Below, in pieces: positions 35,019-42,081 of a stretch of 64,000 nt of DNA. Origin of the DNA: Microbacterium ginsengiterrae (GTDB lineage: Bacteria > Actinomycetota > Actinomycetes > Actinomycetales > Microbacteriaceae); contig NZ_JACHMU010000001.1 of NCBI RefSeq assembly GCF_014205075.1, positions 2,170,001 to 2,234,000 on the forward strand, written 5' to 3'. The notes below the pieces were generated by a model. That model had not been told where the DNA came from. It ran no database searches and worked only from the letters and a program-made list of their open reading frames with translations. Both the position numbers and the translations under genes were made by a program. How positions within the stretch are numbered: position 1 is the first letter of the stretch; each line of letters opens with the position of its first letter.

Positions 35019-35408
35019 TCAGTGCAACTGCAGATCGACCAGTGGGTGGTCGGCGAAGACGGCGATGACACGATGGAAGTAGGTCCGGCCGGTCCCTGAG
35101 CGCAGATCATCCAATTCGGACATGATGCGCGCCTCGTCGTAGGCGGACGGGTGGGCGAGCTTGCGGAGCAGCCAGCGCTGGGTCTCCTCGTATCCGAGGG
35201 CCTCCCTGCTGTGCCTGTGCGCCTCCCAGATGACGACCGCCGGATCGCCGCCACGGGTCTCGCTCTCAAGACGATGGAGGACGTCGTCGAGCGCATCGAG
35301 GCTCTCGCCCATCTGCCAGTCCTCATCGCGCATGAACTCGCGATTGAACGCGGTGAAGAGGTCGGCGATGCCGCCGACCTCTTCACCATCGATGCGGTAT
35401 ACGGTCAT
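35019..35408 (-). CDS. barstar-like (ribonuclease inhibitor family) protein
   Basis: The 129-residue protein matches the barstar fold at its N-terminus: IDGEEVGGIADLF, then GESLDALDDVL, which aligns with the barstar helix that plugs the barnase active site. No barnase-like RNase gene is near. The C-terminal 50 residues go beyond the barstar core. ATG overlaps the PfpI-family stop by 1 nt (TGATG), so the two are translationally coupled. Confidence 0.7.
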   Translation of the reverse strand: MTVYRIDGEEVGGIADLFTAFNREFMRDEDWQMGESLDALDDVLHRLESETRGGDPAVVIWEAHRHSREALGYEETQRWLLRKLAHPSAYDEARIMSELDDLRSGTGRTYFHRVIAVFADHPLVDLQLH

Positions 35409-35956
35409 CAGGCGTGTTGACCGGCGTGGGCACCCTCAGCGATCTCCTCGACGGTCTTGGCGTTGAACGCCGGCAGGTCGTCAGGAGTGCGGCTGGAGAC
35501 GAAACCGTCGTCGACCACGACCTCCTCGTCGACCCACGTCGCACCGGCGTTGCGGAGATCGGTGCGAAGGCTCGGGTAGCTGGTGATCTTGCGGTCGCGC
35601 ACGACGTCGGCCTCGATGAGGATCCACGCGCCGTGGCAGATGACCGAAACGGGCTTGTGCGCCTGGAAGAACGCCTTCGCGAACGCGACGGAGTCCGCGT
35701 CCATGCGCAGGTTGTCGGCGTTCACGACTCCGCCGGGCAGCACCAGCGCGTCGAACGCGTCGGGGTCCGCGGAGCCGACCGCGAGGTCGACGCGCTGCTC
35801 GTGCCCGTTCTTACCCGTGACCTTGACACCGGCGGGGGAGACGAGCTGGGCCTGTGCCCCGGCATCCGTCACCGCACCCCACGGGCTCGTCAGCTCGCTG
35901 TCCTCGAATCCATCAGTGAGCAGGAATGCGACCTTCTTGCCATCGAGTTCTGCCAT
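35408..35956 (-). CDS. type 1 glutamine amidotransferase/DJ-1/PfpI family protein
   Basis: The 182-residue protein has the PfpI/YhbO-type fold with the nucleophile-elbow cysteine in ICHGAW and the E in DGFEDSEL. Family members act as glyoxalases, deglycases or proteases in stress protection; function here is unassigned. It is first in a two-gene unit with the barstar-like gene. The region upstream is separated from the HesB-like gene by a terminator. Confidence 0.87.
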   Translation of the reverse strand: MAELDGKKVAFLLTDGFEDSELTSPWGAVTDAGAQAQLVSPAGVKVTGKNGHEQRVDLAVGSADPDAFDALVLPGGVVNADNLRMDADSVAFAKAFFQAHKPVSVICHGAWILIEADVVRDRKITSYPSLRTDLRNAGATWVDEEVVVDDGFVSSRTPDDLPAFNAKTVEEIAEGAHAGQHA

Positions 35957-36065
35957 GGTGTTCTCCGTTCTTCTCTGCGTGCTCTGCCGCGTCTGCGGAA
36001 GCGGGTGTCATCCCACGATGGCTCAGCCCCGCCCGCGGATGAAGGGGCTTGACGGATGACACGGA

Positions 36066-36097
36066 AAAGGGTGGGATGCCGGAGCACCCCACCCTTT
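36066..36097 (-). terminator. terminator after the HesB-like gene
   Basis: A perfect 10-bp inverted repeat (36066-36075 with 36088-36097) encloses a 12-nt loop and is followed on the minus strand by TTCC. It lies 13 nt after the stop. Confidence 0.78.
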
Positions 36098-36110
36098 CGA
36101 TCGATCGCTC

Positions 36111-36410
36111 TCAGGCCGGCTGTGGCAGGATCGTGAAGCTCACGGCGCCCTGCTCGTCGACACCGGCGTCGAGCACCTTGTCCGACAGGGCATCGGCGGC
36201 GCCGTCCTCAAGGAACACCCGGCTGGCGGCGCCCTCCACGACGACGTCTGCGGGCTCGGGGGAGGGGACGACGTGCACGGCGAAACGTGCTTCGCCGTTG
36301 GGGCCCTGTCCCTCCGCGGTCTGGATGCGCAGACCTGCGTCTGCACTGGCATCCTGCTGGCCGACGATCGTGGTGACGACGGCATCTGCATTCTCGGTCA
36401 GGGTGAGCAC
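36111..36410 (-). CDS. HesB/IscA-like protein without cluster cysteines
   Basis: The 99-residue protein has the A-type carrier fold pattern (MLTLTENADAVVTTIV...LRI...VFLEDGAADALSDKVLDAG). However, it contains no cysteine at all, so the three cluster ligands of IscA/SufA (C and C-G-C) are missing. It resembles the actinobacterial HesB-annotated group. The GTG start has AAGGAG 7 nt upstream. The leader carries an 8-bp hairpin at 36430-36457. It cannot carry Fe-S in the known way. Confidence 0.7.
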   Translation of the reverse strand: MLTLTENADAVVTTIVGQQDASADAGLRIQTAEGQGPNGEARFAVHVVPSPEPADVVVEGAASRVFLEDGAADALSDKVLDAGVDEQGAVSFTILPQPA

Positions 36411-36429
36411 AACGCTCTCCTTCCGTTCG

Positions 36430-36457
36430 CGGACATGCTCCGGTCAGAACATGTCCG
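36430..36457 (-). promoter_or_regulatory. leader hairpin upstream of the HesB-like gene
   Basis: CGGACATG and CATGTCCG form an 8-bp inverted repeat with a 12-nt loop just upstream of the AAGGAG site. It could be an operator or an mRNA hairpin. The rest of the 218-bp gap has only a 7-bp dyad at 36570-36588 near the SRPBCC gene. Confidence 0.35.
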
Positions 36458-36628
36458 GGCTACGATTCCTCACCCGGCGACGTCGATCAAGTTCGTGGCA
36501 GGATTGTGAGGGATCTCCCATCTCCGGAGGTAGCACAGTGCGGCACAACCGTGTCAACCCCTTGTCGCTCAGCCCGCCGATCGGGCTGACTGGATGCAGA
36601 CCAGAAACCGACACGAGGAGGAGCCATC

Positions 36629-37084
36629 ATGGCGCAGATCGTTGAGACCGTCGACGTCGAAGTACCCGTACACGTCGCGTACAACCAGTGGACGCAGTTC
36701 GAGAGCTTCCCCGAATTCCTGGACGAGGTGGTGTCGCTGACGCAGATCGACGACACCACGACTCACTGGAAGGTGAACATCGGAGGCGCGGAGCGCGAGT
36801 TCGACGCCGTCATCACCGAGCAGCACCCCGAGGAGCGGGTGGCATGGACGAGCACCGGTGGCGAGGCGGATCACGCCGGTGCCGTGACCTTCCACAAGCT
36901 CGACGACGCGACCTCTCGCGTCACGGTGCAGATCGACTGGGAGCCGGAGGGCTTCGTGGAGAAGGCCGGATCCGTCCTCGGCGCGGGATCGCACGCCGTG
37001 AAGAAGGACCTGCAGAACTTCAAGGAGTTCATCGAGCGTCGTGGGTCCGAGACCGGCGCCTGGCGAGGAGACGTCGCGAGGTGA
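36629..37084 (+). CDS. SRPBCC/polyketide cyclase-like protein
   Basis: The 151-residue protein has the START-like fold of the COG5637 (cyclase/dehydrase) group: VDVEVPVHVAYNQWTQFESF at the N-terminus and a long C-terminal helix. Such proteins bind hydrophobic ligands in Actinobacteria and are often stress-induced. The ATG follows GAGGAGG. Its stop overlaps the glycosyltransferase GTG, so the three genes at 36.6-38.5 kb form one unit. Confidence 0.82.
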   Translation: MAQIVETVDVEVPVHVAYNQWTQFESFPEFLDEVVSLTQIDDTTTHWKVNIGGAEREFDAVITEQHPEERVAWTSTGGEADHAGAVTFHKLDDATSRVTVQIDWEPEGFVEKAGSVLGAGSHAVKKDLQNFKEFIERRGSETGAWRGDVAR

Positions 37085-37935
37085 CAGACTCTGCGTCCCC
37101 CGGCCACCGTGTCCGCCCTCGGCAGCCACGGAGGTCGGGGGACGACTCTGTACCGCAAGCGCCGGGGCCTCGGCTCACCGCGGCCATCGTCATCCCCGTC
37201 AAGGACGATGCGCGGCTGCTGGAGCGTTGCCTGTTTGCACTGCGATCGCAGACGGTCGCCGCCGATGAGATCATCGTCGTCGACAACAACTCCAGCGACG
37301 ACTCCGCCGAGGTCGCCGCAGCCTTCGGCGCGCGCGTCATTCCCTGCGCACAGCCCGGGATCCCTGCCGCGGCGGCGACGGGATACGACGCCGCACAAGC
37401 GGACCTGATCCTGCGCCTCGACGCCGACTGCATTCCTCCCGCCACGTGGGTGGAGGAGGTCTTCGCCGCTTTCCGCACGCAGCCTGAGATCAGCGCGTTC
37501 ACCGGTAACGCCCGCTTCATCGACGGGCCGGTCGGATGCCGGCGCTGGGCCGCCGGTCTCTACCTCGGTGCGTACGCCACACTCACATCTCCCGCTCTCG
37601 GACACCGTCCGCTGTTCGGATCGAATCTGGCGATGCGGCGCGACGCCTGGACGGCGGTCCGTGCACACGTGCACTATGACGATTCCGAGCTCCACGACGA
37701 TCTCGACCTCGCCTACCACCTCGGCAGAGAACACCGGTTGGGGACCCTCCTCGGCGAACCCATGGGCATCTCGATGCGCCCGTTCTCCGATCTCCGCTCG
37801 TTCCGCAGACGTGTCCGGCGCGGGTTCCGCACCGTCGTCATCCACTGGCCGGACGACTTCCCCCCGCGTCGGTGGCGACATCTGCGTTCACGCGCTGAGG
37901 GACGCATACTGACGACGACCGGGGGATCCGCATGA
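37081..37935 (+). CDS. glycosyltransferase family 2 protein
   Basis: The 284-residue GT-A enzyme has the strand VIPVKDDARLLERCL, the nucleotide-binding VVDNNSSDD and the metal motif LDADC. A charged N-terminal extension of about 35 residues precedes the fold. There is no membrane helix, so it acts in the cytoplasm or at the membrane face. The donor and acceptor are unknown. GTG overlaps the SRPBCC stop, and the end overlaps the next gene by ATGA. Confidence 0.82.
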   Translation: MTDSASPGHRVRPRQPRRSGDDSVPQAPGPRLTAAIVIPVKDDARLLERCLFALRSQTVAADEIIVVDNNSSDDSAEVAAAFGARVIPCAQPGIPAAAATGYDAAQADLILRLDADCIPPATWVEEVFAAFRTQPEISAFTGNARFIDGPVGCRRWAAGLYLGAYATLTSPALGHRPLFGSNLAMRRDAWTAVRAHVHYDDSELHDDLDLAYHLGREHRLGTLLGEPMGISMRPFSDLRSFRRRVRRGFRTVVIHWPDDFPPRRWRHLRSRAEGRILTTTGGSA

Positions 37936-38540
37936 TCGACACCTTCCTGACTCCGCCGCGGACCACCGCGGAATGGGCGGCCGACGCGCTGCGCCTCATC
38001 GGCTTCCTCAGCGTCGTCGTCGCGCTCGTGATGTACTCACCGACCGATGCCGGCATCCTCGCTCTCGCCACCCCGGCGCTGGTCGCCCCGCGGTTCGTCG
38101 GGCTGCGCGGCTCTGCCGATGTCGTGTACTGCATCACCGTCCTCGTCGCCGCCTGGAGCAACGTCTTCGACATCTATCGGACGGTCGTCGGCTGGGACAT
38201 CATCGTGCACTTCGTGGCGACCGGGGTGTTGGCCGGAGTCGCCTACCTCCTGCTCGCGCGGCTCGGCATCCTGCCGCTGCCGGGAACACCACACCATGGC
38301 GCCGCGGTGGGGATCGTCATCACGACCGCCCTCGGGCTCGCGCTCAGCGCCCTGTGGGAGATGATCGAGTGGCTGGGATTCACGTTCATCAGCGACAACA
38401 TCTTCGTCGAGTACGACGACACCATCGGCGACATGGCCGCCGGGGGAGCGGGGGCATTGGTCGCGGGCGTGCTCGTGGCGTACGTGCGGCTCCTCGACTC
38501 CCGCGTCACCGGTGCGCAGCGGGAGACAGCGGCCGCGTGA
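37932..38540 (+). CDS. YjdF/DUF2238-like integral membrane protein
   Basis: The 202-residue protein has five to six membrane helices and the YjdF family polar blocks GWDIIVHF, SALWEMIEW and YDDTIGDMAAG, which place acidic residues inside the membrane. Function is unknown. It is translationally coupled to the glycosyltransferase through ATGA, suggesting a shared envelope role. Confidence 0.75.
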   Translation: MIDTFLTPPRTTAEWAADALRLIGFLSVVVALVMYSPTDAGILALATPALVAPRFVGLRGSADVVYCITVLVAAWSNVFDIYRTVVGWDIIVHFVATGVLAGVAYLLLARLGILPLPGTPHHGAAVGIVITTALGLALSALWEMIEWLGFTFISDNIFVEYDDTIGDMAAGGAGALVAGVLVAYVRLLDSRVTGAQRETAAA

Positions 38541-38546
38541 TGCGGC

Positions 38547-39035
38547 TCAGTGCCGAGACGCTCTGAGATCCTTGCGGAGGAAGACCTGCTCGGTGCCGTC
38601 ATCCTGGGGCACCCGCTGGCTCTCGACGTACCCGCACCGCTCGTAGAGGCGGATGTTCGCCTCGCTCAAGCTGCCGGAGAACAGTTCGGCCTCCGCCGCG
38701 GTGCTGCCCTGCTCCGCCGCTTCGAGCAGCGCACGCCCGATCCCCTCTCCCTGCATGTCCGGGGCGATGGCGATGCGACCGATCAGCAGCAGCTCGCCGT
38801 CCTGAATCGCGCGCAACGCGCCGACGAGCCGGGTACCGGCATGAGCGACCCACCCGTCGTTCTCCGCGATCTCGGTCTCCAATTGTTCGAGCGTCTGCGT
38901 CAGCGGAGGCATGTCGACGCTTCCGTAGATCAGTGCTTCCGACACGAATGCAGCCCGCTGCACCGTGAGGACCTCACCGGCGTCCTCTCGAGTGATCCGA
39001 CGGACAGTGATCTGCGGGGAAGGGGAAGCGCTCAT
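38547..39035 (-). CDS. GNAT family N-acetyltransferase
   Basis: The 162-residue acetyltransferase has motif A, with RIAIAPDMQGEGIGRAL giving the acetyl-CoA pyrophosphate loop Q-G-E-G-I-G, and a C-terminal block LYERCGYVE. The substrate is unknown. The ATG at 39035 begins 12 residues before the first strand. It is convergent with the YjdF-like gene. Confidence 0.87.
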   Translation of the reverse strand: MSASPSPQITVRRITREDAGEVLTVQRAAFVSEALIYGSVDMPPLTQTLEQLETEIAENDGWVAHAGTRLVGALRAIQDGELLLIGRIAIAPDMQGEGIGRALLEAAEQGSTAAEAELFSGSLSEANIRLYERCGYVESQRVPQDDGTEQVFLRKDLRASRH

Positions 39036-39081
39036 GCGAACGAGTCTCGCGAGGGCAGCGATCCCTGTCCAGGGGGTTGCA

Positions 39082-39666
39082 TCACGACGAGGAGTCCGTG
39101 GCATTCTCTTCGCGAAGACGCGGTTCACACCGCAGCGCGGGACGCAGGCCGGACTTGTCCGCGTAGAACTCCCGGATGCGATCCATGTCGGCCCCAACGT
39201 CACCGGTGAGCTCGAAAGTCGGACCGAGACCTGTTGTCATCGTCGTGCGGTCGACGAACCCCAGGGTGACCGGCATCTGCGCCTCGCGTGCGATGCGGTA
39301 GAACCCGGACTTCCAGTAGGCGTTGCTGCCGCGCGTGCCGTCGGGGGTGACGACCAGACCGAACACCTCACCGTCTCGGATCCGTGCGACGACATCGGCG
39401 ACGACGCGGCTGGGATCCGTCCGGTCGACCGGGATGCCGCCGAGGCGCCGCATGAGAGGGCCGCGCCAGCCGGAGAACAGGCTCGACTTGCCGAGCCAGC
39501 GGACGTCGATCCCCAGTCGCCAGGCGATGCCGAGCATGAGCACGAAGTCCCAGTTCGACGTGTGCGGTGCCCCGATGAGGACACTCGGGCGGTCGGGGGC
39601 CGGTTCGCTGGAGAGCCGCCAACGGCTCACCGTCCAGAACGCGCGGGCGATGATCTGACGCAGCAT
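39082..39666 (-). CDS. 1-acyl-sn-glycerol-3-phosphate acyltransferase family protein
   Basis: The 194-residue PlsC-type acyltransferase has H-x4-D in PHTSNWD and a second block VTPDGTRGS equivalent to PEGTRS, with an N-terminal hydrophobic helix. It should acylate a lysolipid or glycerol phosphate at the membrane. ATG at 39666 is preferred for the GGTGAG site; a start at 39705 would add 13 residues. Confidence 0.83.
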   Translation of the reverse strand: MLRQIIARAFWTVSRWRLSSEPAPDRPSVLIGAPHTSNWDFVLMLGIAWRLGIDVRWLGKSSLFSGWRGPLMRRLGGIPVDRTDPSRVVADVVARIRDGEVFGLVVTPDGTRGSNAYWKSGFYRIAREAQMPVTLGFVDRTTMTTGLGPTFELTGDVGADMDRIREFYADKSGLRPALRCEPRLREENATDSSS

Positions 39667-39714
39667 CGTCTCACCGTATGTCAGACCGTATGCGCGACAC
39701 GGCATGCCCGCCCG

Positions 39715-40230
39715 TCACCGGCGGGTGGCGTGCGCGACACGCAACGGCAGGGCGACCCAGAGTCCGATGACGACGAGGGTTCCGAAGATCAGCACGATGA
39801 CCGCGAGCCAGCGCTGCAGGGTGAAGTCGACGATGAGCGCTGTGACCCCGACGCTGAGTGCGCCGACGACGACGAGGTTCGCCTTGACGATCCGCGACGC
39901 CACGCGCACCAGCTCCGGCTTGCGTCCCTGCGCGAACAGGGAACGGTGCATGCCGACCGGGGTGAGGGCGAGGACCGTCGCGAGGGCGGCGAGGCCGACG
40001 AGCGTGAGATACAGACCCACCTGCAGTGCATCAAGTTCCGTGAAGCGCGGTTGGAACGCGACCGCCAACAGGAAGCCCGACAGCACCTGCGTACCGGTCT
40101 GCATGACACGGAGCTCCTGGATGAGCTCCTCCCAGTTGCGGTCGGCGCGCTCGTTCTCCGTCTCGTCGCGGCCGTCGCCGGCACGGCTCTCCTCGCCGAG
40201 CGGCTCCTCCTGTGGGTCATCGCGCACCAT
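39715..40230 (-). CDS. DUF6328-like membrane protein
   Basis: The 171-residue protein has an acidic N-terminus (about residues 1-35) and four membrane helices (about 48-66, 75-95, 115-132 and 138-160), as in the actinobacterial DUF6328 family. Function is unknown. A CAGACT box lies 6 nt before the ATG on the minus strand, close to the leaderless pattern. It is divergent from the Cys-rich microprotein gene. Confidence 0.7.
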   Translation of the reverse strand: MVRDDPQEEPLGEESRAGDGRDETENERADRNWEELIQELRVMQTGTQVLSGFLLAVAFQPRFTELDALQVGLYLTLVGLAALATVLALTPVGMHRSLFAQGRKPELVRVASRIVKANLVVVGALSVGVTALIVDFTLQRWLAVIVLIFGTLVVIGLWVALPLRVAHATRR

Positions 40231-40298
40231 GGCACGAGTCTGAGACGGTCAGGACGCCGTGTCCAACCCCCTTGACGCGCCCTCACACAATACGGGCG

Positions 40299-40304
40299 TA
40301 GCAT
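40299..40304 (+). promoter_or_regulatory. -10 box of a leaderless promoter (microprotein)
   Basis: TAGCAT precedes the ATG at 40311 by exactly 6 nt. TTGACG at 40272-40277 resembles a -35 box, but the spacing of 21 nt is long. Confidence 0.55.
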
Positions 40305-40310
40305 GGTTGC

Positions 40311-40442
40311 ATGACCGCTTCGCAGACACCTGATGTCACGCAGGACGTGCAGCCGCCGGCCGCTCCCGCCGGCCTCAACCTCCTCGGCGACGCGAACGCC
40401 GGCAACTGCTGCGGCGGTCACTGCGCCCTGCCGAGCGAGTGA
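40311..40442 (+). CDS. 43-residue Cys-rich microprotein (CCGGHC motif)
   Basis: A short open frame of 43 codons plus stop encodes a Thr/Gln/Pro/Ala N-terminus followed by NLLGDANAGNCCGGHC and a short ALPSE tail. Three cysteines and one histidine within six residues suggest a small metal- or redox-binding knot. It could also be a precursor peptide. Support for being a gene is the leaderless -10 box placed exactly 6 nt before ATG and its position in an otherwise unexplained gap. The family is not recognised. Confidence 0.6.
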   Translation: MTASQTPDVTQDVQPPAAPAGLNLLGDANAGNCCGGHCALPSE

Positions 40443-40457
40443 CCCCATCGCCAGAGG

Positions 40458-41930
40458 TCAGTGGCCTCCGGCGAACTGTGCGTCCACGTCGTCCGCGGGC
40501 TTGCGCACGAACGGGCTCAGTGCCACCGCGCCGAGCGAGATGAGCGCCGCGATGAGGAAGGCGAGACGAGCGCCCGGTGCCCCGGCCGCTGCGGTCTCGA
40601 GACCCTGCTGCTCTCCGGCGTGAAGGACCGACGAGTACACGACGATCAGCAGCGCCACCCCGGCGGCACCGCCGACCTGCTGGATCGTGTTCAGCGCCGC
40701 AGAGCCGTGCGAGTACAGGTGGCGGCGCAGCGAACCCAGCGATGACGAGAACAGCGGGGTGAACGACATCGCAAGACCCACCGACATGAACGTCTGCGAG
40801 ATGACGAGCAGCCACCACGCCGTCGTCTCGCCGACGGTCGCGTAGAAGAACAGGGCGGCGCTGATCATCAACGTCCCGGGGATGAGCAGCACGCGCGTGC
40901 CACGGGCGTCGTAGACCCGCCCCATCACCGGGCCGAGCAGACCCATGAGCACCGAGCCGGGCAGGAGGATGAGGCCCGCCTGCAGGGCGTTCAGACCGGC
41001 GACGTTCTGCAGGTACTGCGGCAGGAGCGTGAGGGTGCCGAACATCGCCATAGCGACGATCGCCATGACGATGACCGAGATCGTGTAGTTCGAGGTGCGG
41101 AACACCCGCAGGTCCAGGAGGGCGCGGTCGCCGCGCTGCAGCACGAGCTGACGCCAGACGAACAGTGCGAGGCCGACGGCGCCGACGACGAGAGCGATCA
41201 CACCGGTGGTGGCCCCACCCGACTCGCCTTCGCCACCGAACTGGCTCAGTCCGTAGACGACACCGCCGAAGCCGATGGCGGACAGCACGATCGACAGCAC
41301 GTCGATGGGGACGTCCCTCGTCTCGCCGAGGTTCGTCATCCACTTGATGCCCATTCCGAGCGACACAAGCGCGATGGGAAGCACGATCGCGAACAGGGCG
41401 CGCCAGCTCATGGTCTCGAGCACGGCACCCGCGAGGGTCGGGCCGATGGCGGGGGCGAGCGAGATGACGAGTCCGACGCGGCCCATCATGCGTCCGCGCG
41501 ACTGCGCAGGGACGACGTTCATGATGGTCGTCATCAGCAGGGGCATCATGATGCCCGTGCCGCCGGCCTGGATGACGCGACCCAGCAGCAGCACGGCGAA
41601 TCCGGGGGCGATCAGGCAGACGAGCGTACCGACCGAGAAGGCGCTCATCGCCGCGATGAAGACCTGCCGCGTCGTGAACCGCTGCAGGATGAAGCCCGTC
41701 GTGGGGATCACGATCGCCATCGTGAGCATGAAGGCGCTGGTCAGCCATTGACCGAGTTCCGGCGGGATGCCGAGATCGGTGTTCAGATGGGGGATCGCGA
41801 TGCCCATGGTCGTCTCGTTGAGGATCGCGACGAACGCCGCGACCAGCAGGAGCCAGATGACGCGCATGTCCGACGGCGCGACCATCGGCGCCTTCACGGT
41901 GGGAACCGAGCCGGTGGATGTGGTGGCCAA
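40458..41930 (-). CDS. MFS transporter, DHA2 (EmrB/QacA) drug-efflux type
   Basis: The 490-residue protein has about 14 membrane helices and the family motifs: LNTDLGIPPELGQWLTSAFM in the first part, and motif A-like and C-like segments (GRVIQAGGTGIMMPL). It is a proton-driven exporter, probably of hydrophobic drugs or metabolites. The TTG start at 41930 has a GAGGAGA site. It is divergent from an ABC exporter across a 151-bp gap. Confidence 0.88.
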   Translation of the reverse strand: MATTSTGSVPTVKAPMVAPSDMRVIWLLLVAAFVAILNETTMGIAIPHLNTDLGIPPELGQWLTSAFMLTMAIVIPTTGFILQRFTTRQVFIAAMSAFSVGTLVCLIAPGFAVLLLGRVIQAGGTGIMMPLLMTTIMNVVPAQSRGRMMGRVGLVISLAPAIGPTLAGAVLETMSWRALFAIVLPIALVSLGMGIKWMTNLGETRDVPIDVLSIVLSAIGFGGVVYGLSQFGGEGESGGATTGVIALVVGAVGLALFVWRQLVLQRGDRALLDLRVFRTSNYTISVIVMAIVAMAMFGTLTLLPQYLQNVAGLNALQAGLILLPGSVLMGLLGPVMGRVYDARGTRVLLIPGTLMISAALFFYATVGETTAWWLLVISQTFMSVGLAMSFTPLFSSSLGSLRRHLYSHGSAALNTIQQVGGAAGVALLIVVYSSVLHAGEQQGLETAAAGAPGARLAFLIAALISLGAVALSPFVRKPADDVDAQFAGGH

Positions 41931-42069
41931 AGCGTCTCCTCAGTGGAATCGGGGTGGCGGAAGGCCTGAGCTGGAATCGACAGATCCGATATCCGCTCGT
42001 GCACGACGTTTCAGGATAACCCCGTCCGGCGACATCCCATTCCCCTTCGGTGAGATTTTCTTCGCGCAA

Positions 42070-42075
42070 TAGAGT
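42070..42075 (+). promoter_or_regulatory. -10 box of a leaderless promoter (ABC exporter)
   Basis: TAGAGT precedes the ATG at 42082 by exactly 6 nt. Confidence 0.6.
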
Positions 42076-42081
42076 GAGCGC

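Noticed and set aside
34999..35023. Terminator between the hydrolase-fold and barstar-like genes
   Set aside because: Only a 6-bp inverted repeat with a 13-nt loop; too weak to call.
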